Assembly: GCF_023278365.1 (NCBI RefSeq)
Contig: NZ_CP075338.1
Span: 2,418,001-2,482,000 of the forward strand
Length of the DNA stretch: 64,000 nt
Direction: 5' to 3'
DNA from: Epilithonimonas zeae
Lineage (GTDB): Bacteria > Bacteroidota > Bacteroidia > Flavobacteriales > Weeksellaceae
This document shows positions 43,610 through 53,100 of this stretch, piece after piece. The notes beneath the pieces are model-generated. The model was not told where the DNA came from. It made no database searches and saw only the letters and a list, made by a program, of their open reading frames with translations. Positions within the stretch are counted from its first letter, which is position 1. Every line of letters starts with the position of its first letter. The position numbers were made by a program, and so were the translations under genes.

Positions 43610-46027
43610 ATGAAATTTTTTAATACATATATTTTATTCTTCGTATTTCTGTTAGTAGGATCGTCTATGACATCAGCACAGAACTGTACTGTGAATGCCG
43701 GTGGGACTACTAAAATATGTGGAACCAGCTATACGCTGCAAGGCAGTGCGAATAATTCTACGTCTGGTAATCCAACCTGGACAATTGTATCTAAACCCGC
43801 AGGTGCTCCTGACCCGGTCATCAGTAATATCAATTCTTATACACCGAATGTAACGGGGATGACGTTCCCAGGAGATTATGTGTTCCAGATTGCACAAAAC
43901 TGTACCACGGGCAGTGTAACATCGCAGGTAACAATTACAGCTCCTGGTGATGTCTCTACTTTTACGGCAGGCCCGGATATTACCAATGTTAATGCAACAG
44001 TGGGTACGGTAAATCTAAATGGTGTGGTACCCGCAGGTTATACAGCACAATGGAGCGCATACAATATATGGCGATACGAAAGATCAAGTGGAATAAAAAC
44101 ATCTCAAAACTCAACCTTTGGATCCCCTAATTCTGCTTCTACCACATTCAGTCTGATTAAAAAGGCTGATCACGATATTGATCCTGCCTATGTTGTTACT
44201 TTAAGAATTACATCCATTTATAACCCCAACTGTTTCTATGAGGATACAGCCATAGTCCGCTTTATCCCAAATCCACAAATCGTATTACCTCTAATTACAA
44301 GTAATTGTGTTACTCCAACAGGCAATACCTTTATTGCTTTAAGTAGTACTTCTCCAATTTTTGGTACGACAACTACAGGTTCCGCTGGTAACCCTACTTA
44401 CGGAACCAATATATCAATGAACGTTACCAGCCAGCCTTCCGGAGCTAATATGACATATTGGAGAATTTTTGATGGATTATTTTATTTCACAGGAGCCAAT
44501 ACACCTGGAACTTATAAATTTACAATTACTGTTACAAATGCTGCAGGAACTTATACTACGCCAGAAATTACTTATATTAATTCAGGTACGCCACCTAATG
44601 TAGTCTCGTTCCTGGTACCTTCTGACCCGGAACAGATGATGGTCTACTTTAACGCCAACAGTGGTGGAGAAGTACATTGTGGTATTGCAGGCAGCACCAC
44701 ACCTATTACTTTCCGTTATACACTGGACCCATCTGATCCTGTTACCAATACTTCTAATGTATCTGTCTCTGGTGTAACTCCTCCGGGTGGCGCACCAACT
44801 TATGTAACAGGCGGGGCGGGTACGGCCAACCGAAGTGTGACTGTAACGCCGCCAGCAGGCGGGTGGCGTGTAGGAACTTATAAATTTACAATTTATACAT
44901 ATAATGGAACATGTAATGGACCTAGTCAATCTTATTACATTCATATTTCCGATGGAGCAAGATCTAATGTTAGTGTAAATAATACTGTGGTTTGTTATCC
45001 TGGTTCAGGCGTTGTAACAGCAACCGTTCAATTGCCTGCAGTATATAAAGGCGTGGTTAACAGCAGCTACTTTCAGGATTTTGTAGGAAGATATGATTTC
45101 ACAACCCTTTCTACGCCAAACGGAGCTGCTACTCCAACATTTGAGGCTGCCAATCTAAGATCTTTCACTTCCACTTCTACAGTAATTGGTAACCTGACAA
45201 CTGCTGGTGTCTATACCTTCAAAATTAAATTAGCTCCAAATACTAGCGGTGTAGGCGAATTTTTAGATCAAGAGTATGCCTGTTCCGGAGCTTCCTTGGA
45301 AAGTACTTTTACTGTTACAGTAGCACCGCAGATTAATTCTAATGCGGGAAGTGATCAGGATGTGATTTGTAATGCCACCATATCATTAGCAGGAAATAAT
45401 CCTGGTGCGGGAACAGGAACATGGTCAGTTGTATCCTCACCTGCAGGAACATCACCGGTATTCTCCAATGCTTCATCACCTAATACATCGGTATCAGCTT
45501 TGAGCGAAGCAGGAACATACACCTTCCGATGGACTATTACTACTGGCGACTGTGTAAGTACAGATGATGTTACCGTTACCATCCAGGCTTGTCTTAGCAT
45601 TTCCGGCACTGTTTTTAATGATGCGAATAGCAATACTGTAATCGACAGTGGTGAAGCGGGTACTTCTGCAGGAGGAAGCTATATTTATTTGGTGGACAGC
45701 AGCGGTATCATCGCTAACAGCACACCTGTTAATTCTAATGGAACTTACAACATCAATGTAGGTGCAAATAACAATTACACCTTGCAGTTGTCTCCTAATA
45801 TTTATCCGGTAGGAACTAATACTGCGACAACCCCAATTAATCACAACATTCCGGGATGGGTAACGACTGGTGAAAACAAAAACAATAATACAGGAAGTGG
45901 AGACGGAACCCCTGACGGGACACTATCTGCTACAGTAACTAATTCAAGCTTTACCAATTATAATTTTGGTATCAAAGCGTGTGCGGCAGGTACTACTCCG
46001 CCTATTTTTGATGCAATAACTGGTTAA
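43610..46027 (+). CDS. Secreted Ig-like/SdrD-B domain protein (805 residues)
   Basis: Signal peptide MKFFNTYILFFVFLLVG...TSAQ. The mature protein is a string of Ig/PKD-like beta domains (AGTGTWSVVSSPAGTSPVF..., TYTFRWTITTGDC), then an SdrD-B-like domain near residue 664 (GTVFNDANSNTVIDSGEAG) and a C-terminal part with NNNTGSGDGTPDG. It ends at ACAAGTTPP... without the C-terminal module of its giant neighbour, and no known anchor is seen. It is 54 nt downstream of the giant adhesin gene, so co-transcribed. Likely a second surface component of the same structure. Confidence 0.8.
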   Translation: MKFFNTYILFFVFLLVGSSMTSAQNCTVNAGGTTKICGTSYTLQGSANNSTSGNPTWTIVSKPAGAPDPVISNINSYTPNVTGMTFPGDYVFQIAQNCTTGSVTSQVTITAPGDVSTFTAGPDITNVNATVGTVNLNGVVPAGYTAQWSAYNIWRYERSSGIKTSQNSTFGSPNSASTTFSLIKKADHDIDPAYVVTLRITSIYNPNCFYEDTAIVRFIPNPQIVLPLITSNCVTPTGNTFIALSSTSPIFGTTTTGSAGNPTYGTNISMNVTSQPSGANMTYWRIFDGLFYFTGANTPGTYKFTITVTNAAGTYTTPEITYINSGTPPNVVSFLVPSDPEQMMVYFNANSGGEVHCGIAGSTTPITFRYTLDPSDPVTNTSNVSVSGVTPPGGAPTYVTGGAGTANRSVTVTPPAGGWRVGTYKFTIYTYNGTCNGPSQSYYIHISDGARSNVSVNNTVVCYPGSGVVTATVQLPAVYKGVVNSSYFQDFVGRYDFTTLSTPNGAATPTFEAANLRSFTSTSTVIGNLTTAGVYTFKIKLAPNTSGVGEFLDQEYACSGASLESTFTVTVAPQINSNAGSDQDVICNATISLAGNNPGAGTGTWSVVSSPAGTSPVFSNASSPNTSVSALSEAGTYTFRWTITTGDCVSTDDVTVTIQACLSISGTVFNDANSNTVIDSGEAGTSAGGSYIYLVDSSGIIANSTPVNSNGTYNINVGANNNYTLQLSPNIYPVGTNTATTPINHNIPGWVTTGENKNNNTGSGDGTPDGTLSATVTNSSFTNYNFGIKACAAGTTPPIFDAITG

Positions 46028-46052
46028 TTACATTCATATTAAAACACACACA

Positions 46053-46571
46053 ATGAAAACAAATATTATAACCTCATTATTATTAATAGCAGCGGCTACT
46101 GGTATTAAATCCCAGGTCGCCATTGGAAAAACCAGTGTCACCAACAACTCTGTTTCTTTGGAATTCTCAGATGCTGAAAACAAAGGAATGATACTTCCCT
46201 ATATAGAAAACAAATCTGCTATCACAGAAAACGGTTCTGTAATTTTTGACAATACGGATCATAAAGTAAAATATCTAAAAGATAACAGCTGGTTTGATCT
46301 CTCTGTAGATACTACGGGTAAATCCGATATCGCTATCCAGACCTCCAAAACGGAACTTAGTACTGCTAAAACAACTATAGGAACCAATACAGCAATGGAT
46401 AGCAATGGTATTTTGGTTCTGTCTGATGCCAACAAAGCGATGATCCTTCCAAGAGTAGCCAGCCCGCACCTTAATATCATCAATCCTGCACCGGGAATGA
46501 TGGTTTATGACACCACCAAGAAGCAGCTTGCCGTTTACAATGGGACAGTTTGGTCTTTTTGGAAGCCATAA
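46053..46571 (+). CDS. Small secreted partner protein with GMMVYDT module (cassette 1)
   Basis: 172 residues with a signal peptide ending near KSQ (MKTNIITSLLLIAAATGIKSQ). The mature start VAIGKTSVTNNSVSLEFS resembles flavobacterial QVGIN/QVAIG secreted proteins. The C-terminus MILPRVASPHLNIIN-PAPGMMVYDTTKKQL...WSFW recalls phage-tail-like collar ends. It is close to the protein at 54683 (both share AMILP.VASPHLNII and end in VYNGTVWSFWKP) and shares GMMVYDT with the ends of the two giants. It probably acts with the adhesin in surface display; mechanism unknown. Confidence 0.8.
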   Translation: MKTNIITSLLLIAAATGIKSQVAIGKTSVTNNSVSLEFSDAENKGMILPYIENKSAITENGSVIFDNTDHKVKYLKDNSWFDLSVDTTGKSDIAIQTSKTELSTAKTTIGTNTAMDSNGILVLSDANKAMILPRVASPHLNIINPAPGMMVYDTTKKQLAVYNGTVWSFWKP

Positions 46572-46626
46572 CCCGACACCATAAAACAGGATAATAATTG
46601 ATACTGTTATTATAGATAGACCTTTT

Positions 46627-46685
46627 CCCTAACAGAGCTTTCAGCCATTAGTTTGTTGCCTTGAAAATCTGTTAGGGATTTTTTT
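46627..46685 (+). terminator. Terminator of adhesin cassette 1
   Basis: A perfect 10-bp stem CCCTAACAGA (46627-46636) with TCTGTTAGGG (46668-46677), separated by a 31-nt loop and followed by ATTTTTTT. The loop is longer than usual. Confidence 0.8.
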
Positions 46686-46702
46686 CCTTAATCACTACTC
46701 CA

Positions 46703-47071
46703 ATGAATAAGCCTACTCTACGTAAAAACGAAATCGCTGAACAATACCTTACCTTTCTGGATAGGCACATTGATGATGTCATAAAAGGTAATGAACAGGA
46801 ATTCTTCAGTATCAAGCATATTGCCTCTACCCTAGCCGTATCGCATACCCATTTTACAGATACCATAAAGAAAGTTTTGGGTAAGCACCCTTGCTTTTTC
46901 TACGATGAAAAAATTATTGAGAAGGCTAAAGAAATGCTTGGGGAAAAAGATATGCAACCAAGTGTTGTTGCCAAAAAACTGACTTATGATCCGTCCAACT
47001 TTTCTAAGTTTTTTAAAAAATGGACAGGTGAAACACCAGGGATGTATAAACTGCATTTTCAGCAGGTATAA
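46703..47071 (+). CDS. AraC-type HTH regulator (HTH_18 domain only)
   Basis: 122 residues: an AraC HTH_18 DNA-binding domain with the two helix-turn-helix units (FSIKHIASTLAVSHTHFTDTIKKVLG and PSVVAKKLTYDPSNFSKFFKKWTGETPGMY) and almost no sensor domain. Such short, domain-only AraC members often respond to interaction partners. It precedes the SDR gene at 47156 and probably regulates it. It stands just after the terminator of the adhesin cassette. Confidence 0.88.
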   Translation: MNKPTLRKNEIAEQYLTFLDRHIDDVIKGNEQEFFSIKHIASTLAVSHTHFTDTIKKVLGKHPCFFYDEKIIEKAKEMLGEKDMQPSVVAKKLTYDPSNFSKFFKKWTGETPGMYKLHFQQV

Positions 47072-47155
47072 TTCCAAAAAACCGAAGTTTTCACCATGAT
47101 TTTCGGCTTATAAAATGACATATTTGTGTATCTATAAAATCAAAAAATCATTATT

Positions 47156-47911
47156 ATGTCAAAACACGATGTGAAAGGGAAAGTGATCCTTATTGCCGGA
47201 GGAGGCAAAAACCTTGGCGGATTATTAAGCAGAGATTTTGCTGCAAAAGGTGCAAAATTAGCGATTCATTACAACAGTGAGAGCTCGAGAGCAGAAAGTG
47301 AAAAAACTTTGGCTGATGTTCAGGCTCTTGGTGCAGAAGCATTTTTGTTTCAGGCTGACCTTACGAAAGTTGAAAACATTACTAAATTCTTCGATGAAAC
47401 CATCAGCAAGTTCGGAACTATTGATATCGCTATCAATACGGTTGGGATGGTATTGAAAAAGCCTTTTACCGAAACTACAGAAAAAGAATACGATACAATG
47501 TCTGATATCAACTCGAAGGTTGCCTATTTCTTCCTGCAGGAAGCTGGGAAAAAAGTAGCCGATCACGGGAAAATTTGCACGATTGTAACGTCTCTTCTTG
47601 CGGCTTACACAGGGCTTTATTCGACTTATGCAGGAATGAAAGCACCTGTTGAGCATTTCACAAGAGCGGCTTCTAAAGAATTCGGGGCGAGAGGGATTTC
47701 TGTAACAGCAGTTGCGCCCGGACCAATGGATACGCCATTTTTCTATGGCCAAGAAGCTGATGATGCCGTTGCTTATCACAAGTCTGCTTCTGCGCTAGGT
47801 GGTCTTACCGACATCAAAGATATTGCCCCATTGGTAGAGTTTTTAGTAACTGACGGATGGTGGATCACTGGTCAGACTATTTTCGCTAACGGCGGATACA
47901 CGACGAGGTAA
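47156..47911 (+). CDS. SDR-family oxidoreductase
   Basis: 251 residues. Cofactor loop GGGKNLGG near residue 16 (a variant of GxxxGxG), catalytic Ser in TSLLAAYTG, the Tyr and Lys in STYAGMKAPVEHF (YxxxK), and a C-terminal WITGQTIFANGGYT. It reads as an NAD(P)H-dependent SDR near the FabG group, with a modified nucleotide loop. Substrate unknown. It follows the AraC gene, a common pairing in flavobacteria. Confidence 0.88.
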   Translation: MSKHDVKGKVILIAGGGKNLGGLLSRDFAAKGAKLAIHYNSESSRAESEKTLADVQALGAEAFLFQADLTKVENITKFFDETISKFGTIDIAINTVGMVLKKPFTETTEKEYDTMSDINSKVAYFFLQEAGKKVADHGKICTIVTSLLAAYTGLYSTYAGMKAPVEHFTRAASKEFGARGISVTAVAPGPMDTPFFYGQEADDAVAYHKSASALGGLTDIKDIAPLVEFLVTDGWWITGQTIFANGGYTTR

Positions 47912-47937
47912 TAGAGTATTCATAAGCTCTTTCAAAG

Positions 47938-47972
47938 TTGGGAATTGGAAAAGCTTCAATTCCCAATTTTTA
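47938..47972 (+). terminator. Intrinsic terminator after SDR gene
   Basis: TTGGGAATTG (47938-47947) pairs with CAATTCCCAA (47957-47966) and is followed by TTTTTATTTT. The next gene begins 5 nt later, so the terminator also lies in its leader. A longer reading frame starting at the TTG of this stem is an artefact. Confidence 0.85.
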
Positions 47973-47976
47973 TTTT

Positions 47977-48492
47977 ATGGAGATCAGCGAAGCTAAATTA
48001 TTGCTACCAGAATTAACCTCAACCCAGTATGAAATATGGGCAGACTTAGGTTGTGGAAGCGGAACTTTTACTTATGCTTTAGCCGAAAAATTATCAAGGG
48101 AGAGTAAAATATTTGCTGTTGACAGAATCCGACAAACATTTTCAGAACGGTATGACCAGGCAAAGATTGATTTCATACAAGCTGATTTTGAAAACGATGA
48201 TTTGAATATTTCTTCTCTGGATGGGGTTCTTTTAGCCAATGCCCTGCATTTTGTAAAAGATAAAGCAAGATTAATTCAAAAGCTGGAAGAATATTTTGAG
48301 CAAGGAAACGGAAGGTGGATTATTGTAGAATATGATCATTCGGTTTCGAACCAGTGGGAGCCCTATCCAATTCCTTTTGTTCAGTTGAAGTTGTTATTCA
48401 GTCAATTTGGTTATTCAAAAATTGAAAAAATAGGCGAAAGAAAGTCTGTTTTTGGCGGAACAATGTATTCGGCTTTCATTACTAAAACTTAA
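47977..48492 (+). CDS. Class I SAM-dependent methyltransferase
   Basis: 171 residues from ATG 47977 (MEISEAKLLLPELT). SAM-binding motif I is WADLGCGSGTFTYALAE, with acidic motif II (AVDR) and motif IV-like GVLLANALHFV. Rossmann-like small methyltransferase; target not assignable (arsenite or small-molecule types would be alternatives). It follows the SDR terminator and is 14 nt upstream of the DoxX-like gene. Confidence 0.85.
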   Translation: MEISEAKLLLPELTSTQYEIWADLGCGSGTFTYALAEKLSRESKIFAVDRIRQTFSERYDQAKIDFIQADFENDDLNISSLDGVLLANALHFVKDKARLIQKLEEYFEQGNGRWIIVEYDHSVSNQWEPYPIPFVQLKLLFSQFGYSKIEKIGERKSVFGGTMYSAFITKT

Positions 48493-48506
48493 AAAAATTA
48501 ATTACG

Positions 48507-48857
48507 ATGATACTTAAAATTATAAATGGAATTCTAATTTTGGTTGCCGTTTTTATGGGCTTCAAACAAGGATATGCTATGTTTTCCGGAAAGCCTGAAA
48601 TGATGGAGATGTTCGGAAAATGGGGTTTTGGAAAAACCGGACTGATGATTAACGGAGCTGTTACTATTCTTGCAGCAGTATTAATTCTTTTTCCAAAAAC
48701 TTTTGTCTGGGGAAATTTTCTGATGGCAGCGGGAATTTTGCTGATTATCTGTTTTCATTTATTAGATAAAGACTTCAAAGGTGTAATGGTTGAGCTTCCA
48801 TTTCTGCTGCTTAATCTGTTGATTATCTATCTTCAGCATCCTTTAAAGAGTGCTTAA
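48507..48857 (+). CDS. DoxX-like small membrane protein
   Basis: 116 residues with four hydrophobic segments (about 5-22, 44-62, 67-85, 92-110). The pattern MILKIINGILILVAVFMGFKQGYAMFSG and GLMINGAVTILAAVLILFP resembles the DoxX/DUF6640-type four-helix family. Function uncertain (redox- or envelope-related proteins in other bacteria). Part of the 47977-49339 operon. Confidence 0.75.
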   Translation: MILKIINGILILVAVFMGFKQGYAMFSGKPEMMEMFGKWGFGKTGLMINGAVTILAAVLILFPKTFVWGNFLMAAGILLIICFHLLDKDFKGVMVELPFLLLNLLIIYLQHPLKSA

Positions 48858-48880
48858 TTAATGATTCTAAAAACACACAA

Positions 48881-49339
48881 ATGATGAGAAAAATATTATT
48901 TGCAAACTTTTCAGCATTGGTGCTGTGTTCTGTAACGGCCTGTACACAGACTAAAAGAGAAAACACACAAAAGATATCTGAAACTAAACATTTAACCCTT
49001 AAAAAAACACAACAAACTATGGAATTATCAAAAATCACCAACCCGACAGTCAATGCTGCAATGACAGCTTGGCAAAATGGCGACAGCAAAACTTTCTTAT
49101 CTTATTTTACAGCTAATCCCACAATGACGGATGATGGCAGCCCGAGAAGCTTTCAGGGATTTGTAAAGGAAGCCTGTGGCGAAGAGAAGTTTCTGACGAT
49201 AGACTCTGTAGAAAATGACGGAAAAGATATTACCGGAAATTTCAAGGCTGGAAAATGGGGAACTTTCAAGGTTTTCTTCAAATTTCATCAGAATTCTGAT
49301 GGCAAATTCGACCGTTTAGACATCGGGCAGGCTCATTAA
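48881..49339 (+). CDS. NTF2-like (SnoaL) domain lipoprotein
   Basis: 152 residues with a lipobox VTAC (Cys21) and a C-terminal NTF2-like domain: NAAMTAWQNGDSKTFLSYFTANPTMTDDGSPRSF, the usual start of the cone-shaped alpha+beta fold, and NFKAGKWGTFKVFFKFH. NTF2-like proteins often bind small polyketides or act as hydrolases or isomerases. A second in-frame ATG (49019) would give a cytosolic form starting MELSKITN. The lipoprotein start is preferred. Last gene of the operon. Confidence 0.8.
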   Translation: MMRKILFANFSALVLCSVTACTQTKRENTQKISETKHLTLKKTQQTMELSKITNPTVNAAMTAWQNGDSKTFLSYFTANPTMTDDGSPRSFQGFVKEACGEEKFLTIDSVENDGKDITGNFKAGKWGTFKVFFKFHQNSDGKFDRLDIGQAH

Positions 49340-49882
49340 ATTCTTAATCTTTAATATTAAAGGATATTTTGCTTACCAAGAAAGTGAATTACTTGACTGC
49401 ATTTTTAATATAACTTACAACCACTTTAGTTTTCCAAACAAAGAGTTTATATATCTAAAATACTTCTCAAAGAATTTTCTTTTAGAATTTGTTTTTGTTT
49501 TTAAGTAATGATGTATTGGATGTCATTACTTTTTTATGTCCTAATGATGCAAGAAAAAAAAGGAATTTATTAAACATTATTATTTCAATCACATTCGTAA
49601 AATAATTAAATTAAATTAAAATATCCTCAACAAATAAGGCTAAATCATTGTAAAATAAAAAATTTAACAACTGGATTAACCCATTAGTAACGGTATCATT
49701 TTTCAGAAATCCTCACATGCTGATTTAACAATATTTTAACATATTTGGTAAATTGCTTAGGGAATCGTAAAGATCTTTGAAGTTTTAATGAACCTTTTCA
49801 AAGATAGACCATTACGACAACGGCAACGTTTGCAGGCTTAGCAAGATTGATAAATAATTCAAGTAATTTTAAAATATTGAAG
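49340..49882. other. Intergenic region with terminator
   Basis: About 540 bp with no credible gene. It holds the terminator at 49503-49536 and an imperfect hairpin at 49773-49805 (ATCTTTGAA with TTCAAAGAT, 15-nt loop), then A/T-rich sequence that should contain the promoter of the second adhesin cassette. Confidence 0.6.
49503..49536 (+). terminator. Intrinsic terminator
   Basis: AAGTAATGA (49503-49511) pairs perfectly with TCATTACTT (49523-49531), followed by T's. It ends the methyltransferase/DoxX/NTF2 operon. Confidence 0.8.
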
Positions 49883-50170
49883 ATGAATACAGCACTATTG
49901 GTGAAAATTCTTCTTTTTACAGGATTTTTTACACATGCTCAGGTTGGCATCAATACTGCTACGGCCAAAACCATTTTAGATGTTACCTTAAAACCAGCAA
50001 ACGACACTATTTTATACGGCATCATCCTTCCAATAATAACTGGAGATCAATTACGTACCAAAAACTATACTGTAAACATTCCCTCTCCTACGGAAAACCT
50101 GGATGTTGATAGTGTTTCAAGAATAAGGAATCTTACTGAGAATCCCAGCACAAACGTAATCAACCTTTGA
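49883..50170 (+). pseudogene. Truncated relic of a QVGIN-type secreted protein
   Basis: 95 codons from ATG 49883 (MNTALLVKILLFTGFFTHAQVGINTATAKTILD). The signal peptide and the QVGINTATxKxxLDV start are those of full-length flavobacterial secreted proteins, which run on through GIIxPxxTGDQL and a much longer tail. Here the frame ends after STNVINL and lacks the expected C-terminal half, so it is probably a decayed third copy of the small partner family, or a shortened but functional gene. It lies 24 nt upstream of the second giant adhesin. Confidence 0.6.
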
Positions 50171-50194
50171 CCATTACTATTAAAAATACATATT

Positions 50195-53100
50195 ATGATT
50201 AAATTCTATTCTAAACACTTATTTGCGTTGCTAAAATTAATAGTATCTGGTCGTGACATAACGCAAAATGTGACGAAAAATACAATTTTAAAAAGAAATC
50301 AAATCAAGAACCATATCTTGAGAAACAATCTTATAAGGTTTTGTTTAATATTAATAGGTTGTTATATTGGTGCGCAAAACATCAGTAATCCGGATTTTGA
50401 GAATTTCTCACAATGCCCAAATGCCCAAAGCCAGCTAACCAGAGCTACAGGATGGACACAGCCTACAACTGCAGGTACTCCGGATTATATGAATGTCTGT
50501 ACTCCAACTAGCGGGTCTAGCCTTACACTTAGCCCACAGACACTTACAGCCCAAAGCGGAACTGGTTTTGTAGGAGGTTATGCGGAAGTAAATAACTCTC
50601 CACTTAACAATTACAAAGAATATCTTACCAATAGGTTATCATCTCCCCTGATAGCAGGTATTACTTATAGTTTTTCTTTTTATGTAGCTCACATGTTCGG
50701 CGGGTCGCCTTCCGCATTTTTACCTGTTTTAACATATGTCGATCTTCCAGCATCAGAACAAGGCTTTATCGGCGCAGTATTTTCGACAACATCTCCTTCT
50801 AATAGCAATACAGTGGGTGGAGGAAGCTTTGCACCACTACTTAATTCCTTTGGTAGTGGCAGAGTTTTAATCCCCGCAAGCAATACCGATGTTTATGGAG
50901 CAACATCCCGTAATAATTGGGTAAAGGTAACATTGCAATATACTGCGGTAGGAGGTGAAGAGTATATGACAGTAGGTCAGCTTAGACAAGGTGGAGCTAC
51001 TACTTTGGCCAATGCACAGGGAGTATATTATCTGTATGATAATTTTTCGCCATCTCTCGCTCCAGTTACAGTGCTTACTAAAAGTGTATCTCCTTCTACT
51101 ATTGTTTCCAATGGTACAGCAACATATACTTTTACTCTTAACAATACGGCTGCCGGTAGTGTTGCACAGACTAATCTTTCATTTACAGACAACCTTCCAA
51201 GTGGACTTAGGCTTGCCGCAAATCCTAATGTTACAGTTACAGGATTGACAGCTGGAACCGTAACTGCAAATCCAGGCGGAACATCCATAGCAGTTGCCGG
51301 TTATAATCAAGCAGCTAATACAACTGCCACCATTACTGTTAATGTTACCAATATGCCCGGTCAAGGCAATCCGAGTTGCGGAAGTAATCCAACTGCCTTT
51401 ACTAATACATCAGCAAACATATCAAACCTTAGTGGCAATATCACAAACAGTATAGGTAATGTATGTCTAATTGTATCGCCCACACCTTTTGCATGCGACT
51501 CTAAAATGTATCTGGTTCAAAATGCCAACAGTGCAATATACAATATCACCTCTTCTACCAATCCATTTACTTATCCTATTATTGGTTCACCGGCAGGCTA
51601 TCAATATAATGCAACCGGGCTTAATCCAATAGATGGATATATCTATGCAATGCGAACCTTTAGTAATAATCTTCTTAGGATTGATTCCAGTGGAGCCATT
51701 ACAGATTTAGGAGCTATCTCCGGCTTACCCGCTGCAACCGGAACCACAAATTACAACAGTGGGGAGATAGATCATCTCGGGAATTACTACATTAAGCACT
51801 CCGGCTCCAATAGTACAATATACAGAGTTAATATAGCATCTTTGACGGCTGTACCAATTACTTTATCACAAGCTACTGATCCTTCTGACTTAGCATACAA
51901 CGTGGTTACAAATCTCTTATATGGCGTTGCTTTAGATGGCAGGCTATTTTCTATTAACCCATCGACCGGAACAGTAAGTTTTATAGGTACCTCTCCCGGA
52001 GCGGCAACCTTTGGAGCCCTTTTTGGTTCAAGTACCGGCGAAATCTACGGGGTTAATAATGCCGGTGGTTTTTTTCAATTTAATTTGACAAACGGAAACA
52101 GAGTGCAGGTTTCCTCTGCACCAGCAAGTGGAAATAACGACGGAGCCCATTGCGTTACTGCTCCAATTACATTTGATGCAGATCTATCTGTTACCAAAAC
52201 AGATGGAACAAGCACTTATTCAGCTGGAACAAATACCGTTTATACTATTGTAGCAAGAAATAATGGTCCTTTTGGGGTACAAAATGCTACCGTATCCGAT
52301 CTGTTACCGGCCGGAATTCCAGCTGCAAACATGTCATACACAGCTGTGGCTTCTGCCGGAAGTACAACTTCTGTAACAGGTACACAAACGGGTGCTATTA
52401 ATGATTTGATATCGCTCCCTGTAAATGGTACAGTCACCTACACTGTGACAGTAAATATCCCTTCAACATTTACAGGAAATCTTGTAAATACAGTAACAAT
52501 AACAGCCCCAGCCAATATTAATGATACCAATACAGCAAATAATCCAGCAACAGACACCAACGTCTCAGTATGCAGCTTGGGATTAGACTCTGATGGAGAT
52601 GGCATCTCTGATGCATGCGATCTTGATGATGATAATGATGGAATTTTGGATGCAGTAGAATCACCAAATTGTTTTTATGCAGATTATGAAGTAAGAAAAA
52701 CCATATCTTCTATTACTTCTCAGTTTACAACGACCGATAGTTTTGGCTTATTATACAATTATATTGTCGAGAATACTGTAGCCGCAGGTTTCAATTTTAC
52801 AACTGCTGTAGCTTTAGCGTCCAATCCTGCGGGAAGTAATTTATTTACCATTGAATTTAATAAACCTATTGCTCTTGGGTCGCTTATACTAACGGATAAT
52901 ATTTCCAATACTGCCGCCGCAAGAGCAAGGTTATTCGGATCCAATGACAATATTACCTATTTGCAATTGACTTCTGCTGAAAGCAATATCAACACCGCTA
53001 CAGGAACTACATTCACAATCGACCAAAACCAGGCAAAATATAAGTATTATAAAATTCAGACCACCGTTGCCGGAGCCATTGCCACAACAGACTATATTGG

